DNA from: Nocardiopsis sp. ATB16-24
GTDB taxonomy: Bacteria > Actinomycetota > Actinomycetes > Streptosporangiales > Streptosporangiaceae
Assembly: GCF_030271535.1 (NCBI RefSeq)
Contig: NZ_JASCXJ010000030.1
Location: 1-34,568 of the forward strand
Reading direction: 5' to 3'
Length of the DNA stretch: 34,568 nucleotides
Shown here: positions 8,574 through 15,947 of the stretch, piece by piece
How the letters are laid out: each line of letters opens with the position of its first letter
Position numbering within the stretch: the first letter of the stretch is position 1
The notes under the pieces: generated by a model
Database searches by the model: none
What the model saw: only the letters and a program-made list of their open reading frames with translations
Told to the model about the DNA's origin: nothing
Position numbers and translations under genes: made by a program

Positions 8574-8800
8574 CTGGATGTGAAGCCAGGGTGTTACCTC
8601 GGCCTGTCCGCCGAGAGACAACGTGCCCACAAGCCGACGCCGGCCCCTGCGATCTTAGTCGTCATCAGTTCTGTACCAGGGCTACCCGCGCCGCGCCAAC
8701 GGACATTTGGTTACATAATCCCGACTACTGGTCAAAGATCCGATAGCCGGAACCTCCCGGTGCCGCTTGTGGGCATGATCCGTGCCGTCACCGGGGCGCC

Positions 8801-8806
8801 TACCCT
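8801..8806 (+). promoter_or_regulatory. -10 element of a probable leaderless nth transcript
   Basis: TACCCT fits the actinobacterial TANNNT -10 box and ends exactly six bases before the ATG at 8813. That is the spacing seen in leaderless actinobacterial genes. No ribosome binding site is present and no clear -35 box is visible. Confidence 0.5.
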
Positions 8807-8812
8807 GTGACG

Positions 8813-9556
8813 ATGCCCCGTGACACACCAGAGGCGGCCGCGGAGGAGACCACTCCCACCGGGGAGAGTCGACTCGCGTTGGTCCGCCGCGCCCGCAGGA
8901 TGTACCGACGGCTCACCGAGCTGTATCCCGACGCCCATTGCGAACTGAACTTCACGACCCCTCTGGAACTGCTGGTGGCGACGATCCTGTCCGCCCAGTG
9001 CACGGACAAGAGGGTCAACCAGGTCACCCCCGCGCTCTTCGCCCGTTACCCCGACGCCGAGGCCTACGCCTCGGCCCGGAGGGAGGAGCTGGAGGAGATG
9101 ATCCGTTCGACCGGCTTCTTCCGGGCCAAGACCAACAGTCTCATCGGACTCGGGCAGGCTCTGTGCGACCGGCACGGTGGAGAGGTTCCGGGAAACCTCT
9201 CCGACCTGGTCAAACTACCTGGTGTAGGACGAAAGACCGCAAACGTGCTGCTCGGTAACGCCTTCGATGTGCCCGGCATCACCGTCGACACCCATTTCGG
9301 GCGGCTCGTCCGCCGGTTCGGATGGACCGACGAGAAGGACCCCGTCAAGGTCGAGCACGCCGTGGGCGCACTCTTCCCCGCCCGGGACTGGACGATGCTC
9401 TCCCACCGGGTGATCTGGCACGGTCGTCGGGTCTGCCACGCCAGGAAGCCCGCGTGCGGCGCCTGTGGGCTGGCCCGGCTGTGCCCCTCCTTCGGCGAGG
9501 GCCCCACGGACACCGCCACGGCGACCCGACTGCTGCGGATGCGCTCCTTCTCCTGA
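8813..9556 (+). CDS. nth: Endonuclease III (HhH-GPD, 4Fe-4S)
   Basis: DNA glycosylase/AP lyase that removes oxidised pyrimidines in base excision repair. LSAQCTDKRVNQ (59-70) and the helix-hairpin-helix LPGVGRKTANV (135-145) are present. Catalytic Lys141 lies in the hairpin and Asp159 in VDTHFGR. The C-terminal cluster loop has Cys208, Cys215, Cys218 and Cys224 (C-X6-C-X2-C-X5-C), so the Fe-S site is intact. A GTG two codons upstream (8807) is also in frame. I prefer the ATG because a TACCCT -10 box ends six bases before it and no Shine-Dalgarno sequence is visible, suggesting a leaderless message. Divergent from crp, as in mycobacteria. The thioredoxin-like gene that follows nth in M. tuberculosis is missing. 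Confidence 0.94.
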   Translation: MPRDTPEAAAEETTPTGESRLALVRRARRMYRRLTELYPDAHCELNFTTPLELLVATILSAQCTDKRVNQVTPALFARYPDAEAYASARREELEEMIRSTGFFRAKTNSLIGLGQALCDRHGGEVPGNLSDLVKLPGVGRKTANVLLGNAFDVPGITVDTHFGRLVRRFGWTDEKDPVKVEHAVGALFPARDWTMLSHRVIWHGRRVCHARKPACGACGLARLCPSFGEGPTDTATATRLLRMRSFS

Positions 9557-9778
9557 TCGACCGCCCGGTCCGGGCGCGGAGGGAGGCGGAGGAGGTCGAG
9601 GAAGGCGAGGGAGGGGGCGAGCGTCCGTGGACCAGAGTGTCCCGGGCACGTGGTCCGGTACTTTGTACCCTGATCACGTGAGTGTGCCTACAGCGGCTCC
9701 GCCGCGGACCCTGCGAACCGGGACGCCTCACCAGGCGGCGGTGTCCCCGCCCATCGGTCCCGTGAAAGGTCCGACCAC
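9557..9778. other. Intergenic stretch after nth, little recognisable
   Basis: Purine-rich DNA (repeated GGAGG/GAGG runs at about 9581-9620) with no credible gene. In M. tuberculosis this slot holds a thioredoxin-like gene (Rv3673c); I see no remnant of one. TACTTT and TACCCT at about 9659-9672 are possible -10 boxes for the NUDIX transcript. Confidence 0.4.
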
Positions 9779-9919
9779 ATGACGACTTCCCCCAGGCGTG
9801 CCCCCTTCCATCGCGCCGCGCCCCCGGTGCTCGGAGTCCTCGTGGTTCCGGCCCGGCGCGTACGGCTTTCGCGCACCGTTCGACGGCGCGACGATCTCCA
9901 GAACAGGTCCCGTGTATGA
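9779..9919 (+). CDS. Possible 46-residue upstream ORF coupled to the NUDIX gene
   Basis: An ATG preceded by AAAGG opens a 46-codon frame, rich in Arg and Pro, whose TGA overlaps the ATG of the next gene (ATGA). No family is recognised. By my count about three quarters of third positions are G or C, lower than in the flanking genes, so it may not be a conserved protein. The overlap and ribosome binding site fit a leader ORF that couples translation to the NUDIX gene. Confidence 0.3.
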   Translation: MTTSPRRAPFHRAAPPVLGVLVVPARRVRLSRTVRRRDDLQNRSRV

Positions 9920-10569
9920 ACCCGACCCCGCTCTGGCTGTCCGCGCTCGCGGAGAAGGCCATGACGATGACCGTGCCGCCGCCGCTGAGACCGCCCGCGC
10001 AGGGCGGACGCGAGTCCGCCGTCCTCATCCTCTTCGGTGAGGGGCCCCAAGGCACCGACCTCCTCCTGATCCAACGCAACCACGGCCTACGCAGACATCC
10101 GGGCCAACCCGCCTTCCCCGGCGGTCGGATCGAGCCCTCCGACGCCTCGCCGGAGGACGCCGCGCTGCGTGAGGCCGCCGAGGAGACCGGGTTCGTTCCC
10201 GCCGGGGTCGACGTCGTCGGCCGCCTGCCCGAGCTCTATCTGAGCTACAGCGACTTCCGGGTGGCGCCCGTCCTGGCCTGGTGGCGCGAACCCAGCGAGG
10301 TGCGCCCCACCGACCTGGAGGAGGTCGCGGCGGTCTCCCGGGTCCCGGTGAGCGACCTGGTCGAGCCGGCCAACCGGGTCGTGGTGCGCTACGGCGACGG
10401 TTCCCGGTGGGGGCCGGGCTTTCGGGTGGACGGCATGCTCGTGTGGGGTTTCACCGGTGCGATCATCGACAACCTGCTCAGGCTGGGCGGTTGGGAACTT
10501 CCCTGGCGGGACGAGGGTCTCACCGATGTGTTCGAAGCCACCCCACAGGGCCTGCGTCCGGTCGGGTAG
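9916..10569 (+). CDS. NUDIX hydrolase, CoA pyrophosphatase type (NudL/Rv3672c-like)
   Basis: A 217-residue NUDIX protein. LRRHPGQPAFPGGRIEP (59-74) is the UPF0035 signature that marks CoA diphosphatases (NudL, PCD1, NUDT7), and ALREAAEETGF (83-93) is the metal-binding helix. Known members cleave CoA or oxidised CoA to phosphopantetheine and 3',5'-ADP. The order nth - NUDIX - MarP-type protease is the one found in mycobacteria. The ATG overlaps the stop of a short upstream frame; no independent ribosome binding site is obvious. The stop lies 21 bases before the marP start, so the two are probably one operon. Confidence 0.92.
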   Translation: MNPTPLWLSALAEKAMTMTVPPPLRPPAQGGRESAVLILFGEGPQGTDLLLIQRNHGLRRHPGQPAFPGGRIEPSDASPEDAALREAAEETGFVPAGVDVVGRLPELYLSYSDFRVAPVLAWWREPSEVRPTDLEEVAAVSRVPVSDLVEPANRVVVRYGDGSRWGPGFRVDGMLVWGFTGAIIDNLLRLGGWELPWRDEGLTDVFEATPQGLRPVG

Positions 10570-10590
10570 CGCTCACTCTTGGAGGGCAAT

Positions 10591-11769
10591 GTGCTCGACG
10601 TGATCCTGGTCGTCCTGTTACTGCTGTTCGCGGTGACCGGTTACCGACAGGGCTTCATCGTCGGTGTCTTCAGCTTCGTGGGCTTCATCGGCGGTGGCGT
10701 CCTCGCCGCCCTGACCGCCCCCGAGCACATCCAGGGGTGGGTGGACGATCCCGGCAGACAGGCGCTGCTGGCCATCGCGGTGGTGTTCCTCTCCGCCGCG
10801 CTGGGACAGTTCCTGTGCTCCTACCTGGGCACCCTCGTGCGCAACCGGGTCACGTGGGACTCGGCTCGGGTGGTGGACGCCATGGGCGGTGCGGTGATCA
10901 GCGGGCTGTCGGTGCTGCTGGTGGCCTGGTTCATAGGAAGCACGGTCGCCAACTCGGCGCTTCCGTTCGTCGCGGGTCAGGTGAAGGACTCGCGCATCCT
11001 CCAGTCGGTGGACACGCTGATGCCCGAATCCGCGCACAGCGGGTTCTCCGCCTTCCGCAGGGTCGTGGACCAGAGCGCCTTCCCCCAGGTCTTCAGCGGC
11101 CTGGGCACCGGCGAGCTGGCCGAGGTGGAGCCACCGGACCCCGACGTGCTCACCACGCCTGAGCTGATCGAGGCCAGCCGCAGCGTGGTCAAGGTGTTGG
11201 GCACCGCCCCCTCGTGCCAACGCCGGGTGGAGGGGACCGGGTTCGTCTACGCCGACGGCCGGGTCATGACCAACGCGCACGTGGTCGCCGGGGTCACCGA
11301 CGACCTGCGCGTGGTCACCCGGGACGGATACCAGTTGGACGCCACCCTGGTGCTGTTCGACGCCCAACAGGATCTGGCCGTGCTCCACGTCCCCGACGTG
11401 GACCTGGAGCCGCTGGAGTTCACGCACGAGGCCCCGCAGGGCGCGGACGCGGTGGTGGCGGGCTTCCCCCGTAACAGCGGCTTCACGGCCGTTCCAGCGC
11501 GTGTACGGGCCCGACAGACGGCGCAGGGGCCGGACTTCTACCACTCGCAACAGGTGAGCCGAGAGATCTACCAGGTGCGTGCGGTGGTGCGCCCGGGCAA
11601 CTCCGGCGGCCCCCTGCTGGCGCCCGACGGGACCGTGTACGGGGTGGTGTTCGCCGCCGCCACGAACGAGCCCGAGACGGGTTACGTGCTCACCGTGGAC
11701 GAGATCGAGCAGAACGCGAAGGCGGGCCTGGAGGCCACCGCGGAGGTCTCCTCCCACAGCTGTGACTGA
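10591..11769 (+). CDS. marP: MarP-type membrane serine protease (CvpA-like domain plus trypsin-like domain)
   Basis: Periplasmic serine protease anchored by four N-terminal helices. Residues 1-120 hold four hydrophobic segments of the CvpA/colicin V production family. The chymotrypsin-fold domain carries His230 (TNAHVVAG), Asp261 (QQDLAVLHV) and Ser338 (GNSGGPLL), a complete triad. Cys209 and Cys391 flank the protease domain like the two cysteines that form the regulatory disulfide in M. tuberculosis MarP (Rv3671c). MarP protects against acid and oxidative stress by activating a cell-wall hydrolase; the role here is inferred. The GTG at 10591 behind GGAGGG is chosen over a TTG at 10579, giving 392 residues. 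Confidence 0.93.
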   Translation: MLDVILVVLLLLFAVTGYRQGFIVGVFSFVGFIGGGVLAALTAPEHIQGWVDDPGRQALLAIAVVFLSAALGQFLCSYLGTLVRNRVTWDSARVVDAMGGAVISGLSVLLVAWFIGSTVANSALPFVAGQVKDSRILQSVDTLMPESAHSGFSAFRRVVDQSAFPQVFSGLGTGELAEVEPPDPDVLTTPELIEASRSVVKVLGTAPSCQRRVEGTGFVYADGRVMTNAHVVAGVTDDLRVVTRDGYQLDATLVLFDAQQDLAVLHVPDVDLEPLEFTHEAPQGADAVVAGFPRNSGFTAVPARVRARQTAQGPDFYHSQQVSREIYQVRAVVRPGNSGGPLLAPDGTVYGVVFAAATNEPETGYVLTVDEIEQNAKAGLEATAEVSSHSCD

Positions 11770-11816
11770 CCGCGCCCGCGGGCACCGGCCTTCCCTGCCG
11801 GGGTCCACGGGAACGC

Positions 11817-11849
11817 CACGGGGCGCCTTCCGGAAGAAGGCGCCCCGTG
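11817..11849. terminator. Bidirectional terminator between marP and the anti-sigma gene
   Basis: Perfect 14-base-pair stem: CACGGGGCGCCTTC (11817-11830) pairs with GAAGGCGCCCCGTG (11836-11849) across a CGGAA loop. It lies between convergent genes. Confidence 0.9.
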
Positions 11850-11887
11850 CGGGCCGGTCGTGGCCGGCCCCTGGTCCCTGGTCGAAG

Positions 11888-12436
11888 CTAGTTGGAGCTG
11901 GGGTCCGGAGAGGACTCCGTCACCAGCGGCCAGCTCATCCGTACCACGGTGCCCCGGTCACTGGGATCGATCTTCACCTCGTCGGCCAGTCCCGTGATGA
12001 CCGCCAGGCCCAGGCCGGGAGAGAAGCCGGAGATCCCGCCGGGAGGGGTGTCCTCACCGTCCAGGAAGAGTCCGTCGAGCATGGAGGCACTGCTCGCCTC
12101 GTCCGTGTCCTCGGCCGGAGCACGGTCGGAGACGACGACCTCGAAGCGCTGCGTGGCACTCCCGTTGGCGTGCAGGATGCGACTCGCGGCGTCGGTGCGG
12201 GACTCCGTCACCGGATCGGGCCCGCTGCCGTCGATCAACTGAAGGAGGATCGGCTGCTCCGGGCAGTGCAGTTTGTGCGCCGACACGGCTCGGGAACACG
12301 CCTCACCGACCGCCAGTCGGATCTCGTCGATGGCGGAGGCGGCGATACCCGCCCGACGCGCGACGGTCGCGGCCATGAGCCGTGCCGTGCGCACGTGGGC
12401 GGGGAGCGCGCTGATCGTGAGCGTGATGGTTGCCAT
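11888..12436 (-). CDS. Anti-sigma factor / HATPase-fold regulator downstream of bldG
   Basis: A 182-residue GHKL-fold protein of the RsbW/SpoIIAB class, the ORF3 companion of bldG in Streptomyces. IDEIRLAVGEACSRAV (36-51) is the N-box region and PGLGLAVITGLADEV near 144-158 the G2 ATP-lid segment. The N-box residue that chelates Mg2+ in SpoIIAB and RsbW (Asn in EA-x-x-N) is Arg49 here (EACSR), so kinase activity on BldG is doubtful. About 45 residues between the N box and the G1-like segment are longer and more acidic than in RsbW. It may still bind BldG or a sigma factor. Starts 13 bases after the bldG stop and is surely co-transcribed with it. Confidence 0.85.
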   Translation of the reverse strand: MATITLTISALPAHVRTARLMAATVARRAGIAASAIDEIRLAVGEACSRAVSAHKLHCPEQPILLQLIDGSGPDPVTESRTDAASRILHANGSATQRFEVVVSDRAPAEDTDEASSASMLDGLFLDGEDTPPGGISGFSPGLGLAVITGLADEVKIDPSDRGTVVRMSWPLVTESSPDPSSN

Positions 12437-12449
12437 CGCTCGCTCTGTG

Positions 12450-12797
12450 CTACTTCGCCGAACGCTTGTCGATGGCTTCCTGCACCGAGCCGTGGATGCC
12501 GAAGACCTTGGTCAGCCCGGTGATCCGGAAGATCTTCAGGATGCGCTCCTGGGTGCAGACCAGGTCCAGGGTCCCGTCATGGGCCCGGACGCGCTTGAGC
12601 CCACCCACAAGCACGCCGAGGCCGGTCGAATCCAGGAACTCCACCTTCTCCATGTTGACCACGAGGTGGAAGTTGCCCTTGTTGACCAGGTCGATCAGCA
12701 GCTCACGGAGCCGGGGCGCGGTATAGACATCGATCTCACCCTCAACGACGACGATCTCGGTGTCGCCCTCGGTGTAATGATCAAGCTTCAAGTCCAC
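12450..12797 (-). CDS. bldG: Anti-anti-sigma factor BldG (STAS domain)
   Basis: A 115-residue STAS protein nearly identical in layout to Streptomyces BldG, which is needed for aerial mycelium and antibiotic production. GEIDVYTAPRLRELL (20-34) is the first STAS helix region, FLDSTGLGVLVGGLKR (54-69) carries the phosphorylatable Ser57 at the same position as in BldG, and ERILKIFRITGLTKVF follows. BldG acts by partner switching: unphosphorylated, it sequesters anti-sigma factors. GTG start with GGAGG four bases upstream. The neighbours (anti-sigma ORF3 downstream, helicase divergent) match the Streptomyces bldG locus. A 14-base palindrome lies in the leader. Confidence 0.95.
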   Translation of the reverse strand: MDLKLDHYTEGDTEIVVVEGEIDVYTAPRLRELLIDLVNKGNFHLVVNMEKVEFLDSTGLGVLVGGLKRVRAHDGTLDLVCTQERILKIFRITGLTKVFGIHGSVQEAIDKRSAK

Positions 12798-12816
12798 TAG
12801 TCCTCCAGCGCCGAAC

Positions 12817-12830
12817 CGCGAAAAATCGCG
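12817..12830. promoter_or_regulatory. Small palindrome in the bldG leader
   Basis: CGCGA-AAAA-TCGCG is a perfect inverted repeat 20 bases upstream of the bldG start codon. In the mRNA it would form a short hairpin just upstream of the ribosome binding site. It could equally be a protein site. Confidence 0.4.
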
Positions 12831-13030
12831 AGTGATCTCTGCCGGGCGTTACCCCACCAGCACGCATTCAACCACGCATGTCGAGTGCGTCTTCCTGTGA
12901 TCCACAGAAAAACCATGACACCGCGCCACTGTTCCCCCCAGATGTCACACTGAAACCGATGTCCCAGTGCCTCACCTTGGTCGGATGGCGCATGCGGGCC
13001 TCGCAGGTGTCCAGTGAGGAGGGGTCTCGG

Positions 13031-15325
13031 ATGAGGCGATCGGAACCCGTGCTCCCCGGTGTGTGGCGTGACAATACCCGGTACCCGCAGGTGACCCACA
13101 TCGAGCACGTGGCCCGTAACGACGGGGTGAGCGGGGAGTGGCCGGGGTGGACCACGTCCCACCTGGTCGAGAGGCTCGCGGACCGGGGGATCACCGAACC
13201 GTGGTCCCACCAGGCCGAAGCCGCCGACCTCGCACGCTCGGGCCGTGATGTGATCATAGCCACGGGTACCGCCTCGGGAAAGTCGCTTGCCTTCCTTATG
13301 CCCGCCGTGGAGGCGGTTGACGCGGGTGGAACGGTTCTGTATCTGTCCCCCGCCAAGGCGCTCGCCCAGGACCAGCTGCGGTGGATATCGGACCTGGACC
13401 TACCGGGCATGAGGGCGGCCGTCTACGACGGCGACACCTCGCCCGAGGAGCGTTCCTGGGTGCGTGAACACGGCAACTACGTGCTGACCAATCCGGACAT
13501 GCTGCACCACGGCATCCTTCCTCGGCACGGGGCCTGGTCGCGCTTCCTCCGGCGGTTGCGCTACGTGGTGATCGACGAGGCGCACCGCTACCGGGGGGTT
13601 TTCGGCTCGCACGTCGCGCAGATCCTGCGGCGGCTGCGGAGGGTGTGCGCCCGCTACGGGTCCGCCCCCGTGTTCGTGTTGGCCTCGGCCACGTCGGGAA
13701 GCCCCGCCGAGAGCGCCGGCAGGCTGACCGGGGTGCCGGTCATCGCGGTCAGCGAGGACGGGTCCCCGCGTCCGGGGATGTCCGTGGCGTTGGTGGAGCC
13801 GGAGCTGACCGACCTGACCGGAGAGCACGGTGCCCCGGTCCGTCGCACGGCGCCCTCCCAGGCCGCCGAGATGCTCGTCGACCTGGTGCGGGACGGGGTG
13901 CGCACACTGGTGTTCGTGCGTTCCCGCCAAGGCGCGGAGGTGATCGCGTTGAGCGCCCAGCGCATGCTGTCCGAACGCGGCGACGACGCGTTGGCCGAGC
14001 GTGTGGCCGCCTATCGGGGCGGCTACCTCGCCTCGGAGCGGCGGAGGCTGGAGGAGGGGCTGCGCTCGGGCGAACTCCTGGGACTGGTCAGTACCAACGC
14101 CCTGGAACTGGGCGTGGACATCAGCGGGCTGGACGCGGTGCTCATCGCCGGGTGGCCGGGGACGCTGGCGTCGCTGTGGCAGCAGGCGGGGCGCGCGGGC
14201 AGACGGGGCAAGGACGCGCTGGCGGTCTTCATCGCCCGGGACGACCCACTGGACACCTACCTGGCGCACCACCCGGAGGCTATTTTCGGTCGGTCCGTGG
14301 AGGCCACCGTCCTTGACCCGGAAAACCCTCACATCATGGGTCCGCACCTGTGCGCGGCGGCCCAGGAGCTTCCGATCACCAAGGACGACTTCGACCTCTT
14401 CGGCGAGGCGACCGAGGAGCGACTGGAGGAACTCGTCGCTCGTGGACTGTTGCGCAAGCGTCCACGCGGCTGGTTCTGGACGAGCAACGAACGAGCAAGT
14501 GACCTGGCCGATATTCGAGGCTCGGGGGGATCGCGGATCCAGATCGTCGACACGGGAAGCGGGCAACTGCTCGGAGAGGTCGACGAACCCGCCGCGCACG
14601 GCACCGTGCACCCCGGAGCGGTGTACCTGCACCAGGGGTCGACGTACCTGGTCGACGAACTCGACCTCGACGAGGGCGTCGCCCTGGTCCACCCCGCCGA
14701 ACCGCCCTACAGCACCTGGGCGCGCGACACCACCGACATCACCGTCCGGTCGGTGCTGCGCGAGCAGGAGTGGCCGAGCGGGGCCACGGTCTACTTCGGT
14801 GAGGTCCAGGTGCTCCGCCGGGTGGTGGGTTTCCTCAAACGGGACGTGCGGACCGGCTCGGTGCTGGGGGAGCACCCGCTGGAGCTGCCCGAACGCACCC
14901 TGAACACGCGGGCGGTGTGGTGGACGCTACCGGCCGAGGGCGAGGCGAGGCTGCGCGCGCAGGACGTGGGCCTGCTGGGCGCCGCCCACGCCGCGGAGCA
15001 CGCCGCGATCGGCCTGCTACCGCTGCTGGCGACCTGCGACCGTTGGGACATCGGCGGGGTGTCCACCGCCGTGCACGGTGACACCGGCAGGCTGACGGTG
15101 TTCGTCTACGACGGTCACGAGGGTGGCGCGGGCTTCGCCGAACGGGGGTACTCGGCCGCGCGTGAGTGGCTCTCGGCGACCCGTGCGGCGATCGCCGACT
15201 GCGAGTGCGAACAGGGCTGCCCGTCGTGCATCCAGTCGCCCAAGTGCGGCACCGGCAACGAACCCCTGAACAAGGCGGGGGCGCTGCGCCTGCTGGACGA
15301 GGTGCTGGAGGGTTCGGGGAACTGA
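13031..15325 (+). CDS. Superfamily 2 DNA helicase of the SftH/Hrq1/MrfA clade with DUF1998-type zinc site
   Basis: A 764-residue ATP-dependent 3'-5' DNA translocase. Motif I is ATGTASGKS with Lys84, motif II DEAH (182-185), motif III SAT in LASATSG, and motif VI QQAGRAGRRG (384-393). The C-terminal domain ends with a cysteine cluster (Cys724, 726, 730, 733 and 739) like the zinc site of MrfA and DUF1998 proteins. M. smegmatis SftH and B. subtilis MrfA are characterised members; MrfA acts in mitomycin lesion repair. TIGRFAM named this group after its habitat, the helicase/secretion neighbourhood, and Tad genes indeed follow. The frame is open from 12878, but the ATG at 13031 behind GAGGAGGGG is the natural start. 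Divergent from bldG. Confidence 0.92.
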   Translation: MRRSEPVLPGVWRDNTRYPQVTHIEHVARNDGVSGEWPGWTTSHLVERLADRGITEPWSHQAEAADLARSGRDVIIATGTASGKSLAFLMPAVEAVDAGGTVLYLSPAKALAQDQLRWISDLDLPGMRAAVYDGDTSPEERSWVREHGNYVLTNPDMLHHGILPRHGAWSRFLRRLRYVVIDEAHRYRGVFGSHVAQILRRLRRVCARYGSAPVFVLASATSGSPAESAGRLTGVPVIAVSEDGSPRPGMSVALVEPELTDLTGEHGAPVRRTAPSQAAEMLVDLVRDGVRTLVFVRSRQGAEVIALSAQRMLSERGDDALAERVAAYRGGYLASERRRLEEGLRSGELLGLVSTNALELGVDISGLDAVLIAGWPGTLASLWQQAGRAGRRGKDALAVFIARDDPLDTYLAHHPEAIFGRSVEATVLDPENPHIMGPHLCAAAQELPITKDDFDLFGEATEERLEELVARGLLRKRPRGWFWTSNERASDLADIRGSGGSRIQIVDTGSGQLLGEVDEPAAHGTVHPGAVYLHQGSTYLVDELDLDEGVALVHPAEPPYSTWARDTTDITVRSVLREQEWPSGATVYFGEVQVLRRVVGFLKRDVRTGSVLGEHPLELPERTLNTRAVWWTLPAEGEARLRAQDVGLLGAAHAAEHAAIGLLPLLATCDRWDIGGVSTAVHGDTGRLTVFVYDGHEGGAGFAERGYSAAREWLSATRAAIADCECEQGCPSCIQSPKCGTGNEPLNKAGALRLLDEVLEGSGN

Positions 15326-15360
15326 ACCGCGCCGACCGGCTCCACGAGCGGTGGCGCGGG

Positions 15361-15453
15361 GTGACCGGGCGCGTGGAGTTTTCCACAGGCTGGGGAAGGG
15401 GCTTTCGCGGCGACTTCGGCCGTCCGAACCTGGAAGGGGAGGGCCGGCGTCCC
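15361..15453 (+). repeat. Left copy of a 93-base duplicated pilin leader
   Basis: Aligns without gaps to 18868-18960 with six mismatches in 93 bases. Both copies contain CCACAGGCTGGGGAAGGGGC and CTTCGGCCGTCCGAACCTGG. Similarity continues more weakly into the pilin coding part (to 15558 and 19067). The right copy leads into an intact pilin gene, the left one into a broken remnant. Confidence 0.9.
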
Positions 15454-15477
15454 AGTCGGGCCTGGGTGAGTGGTCGC

Positions 15478-15558
15478 CTGTCCGTTCCCGCGCGATCGTT
15501 CCCGCGTGCCGCCGTGTCCGGCGCAGACGGCGGCATGACCACGGCGGAGTACGCCCTG
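15478..15558 (+). pseudogene. Truncated remnant of the Flp-type pilin gene
   Basis: This is the counterpart of the first 27 codons of the pilin gene at 18987. The start codon is lost (CCATGTCC in the intact copy, CCTGTCC here) and small indels follow. The end still encodes RAAVSGADGGMTTAEYAL, including the Gly-Met-x-x-x-Glu-Tyr prepilin cleavage motif. Similarity stops right after AEYAL, where unrelated sequence begins. So the membrane helix and the rest of the pilin are gone. Confidence 0.8.
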
Positions 15559-15672
15559 GGCGTCGATCGGGAAAGGACGTCATCGTTTCTGCTGGTCACG
15601 GCTCTGGCCCTGATCAGGTGCGCTCAGGTCTGGTCGGGTGACCGCGCGGGCCGGTAGACTCGCCAGCGGGAA

Positions 15673-15690
15673 ATGCATTGGGTAATGCAT
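15673..15690. repeat. Left inverted repeat beside the DUF397/XRE cassette
   Basis: ATGCATT-GGGT-AATGCAT is a perfect palindrome with a 4-base centre. Its first 12 bases (ATGCATTGGGTA, 15673-15684) recur as the exact reverse complement TACCCAATGCAT at 16935-16946, on the other side of the two minus-strand genes. Confidence 0.75.
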
Positions 15691-15694
15691 GCGG

Positions 15695-15720
15695 AAGGCC
15701 CCCGGTTCACCGGGGGCCTT
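15695..15720 (-). terminator. Terminator after the DUF397 gene
   Basis: Perfect 11-base-pair stem AAGGCCCCCGG / CCGGGGGCCTT around a TTCA loop, 13 bases beyond the DUF397 stop codon on the minus strand. Confidence 0.85.
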
Positions 15721-15733
15721 CTCGCGTCTTGGC

Positions 15734-15934
15734 CTACTCTCCTACGGTGCGCACCGTGTCCAGAAGCGCGCCCCACTCAGACGCGTCGAACTCCAGGTAG
15801 CCGGCACCCCGGTGCTGGGTGTCACGGACGGCCGCGCCGCCGGGCAGATTGCCGACCTCCACACAGTTCTGGTCGCGGGCGCCGGAGTAGGACGACTTGC
15901 GCCAGGCGGTCGGGGTGGTGTGGGAAATGCTCAT
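15734..15934 (-). CDS. DUF397 small protein
   Basis: A 66-residue protein with the full DUF397 pattern: WRKSSYSGARDQNCVEV (11-27), GGAAVRDTQHRGAGYLEF (32-49) and a closing W-x-x-LL segment. DUF397 proteins are found in multiple copies in Streptomyces and relatives, nearly always beside an XRE regulator of the WhiJ/SCO4441 type. Pairs such as scr1/scr2 behave as developmental or antibiotic-production regulators and have been likened to toxin-antitoxin pairs. It starts 13 bases after the XRE stop, in one operon with it. No membrane segment or catalytic motif is visible. Confidence 0.93.
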   Translation of the reverse strand: MSISHTTPTAWRKSSYSGARDQNCVEVGNLPGGAAVRDTQHRGAGYLEFDASEWGALLDTVRTVGE

Positions 15935-15947
15935 GGGTGGTCGCCTT

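Noticed and set aside
12896..12906. TGTGATCCACA as a Crp site between bldG and the helicase
   Set aside because: The arms TGTG and CACA are only three bases apart, whereas a Crp site needs a 6-base spacer between TGTGA and TCACA.
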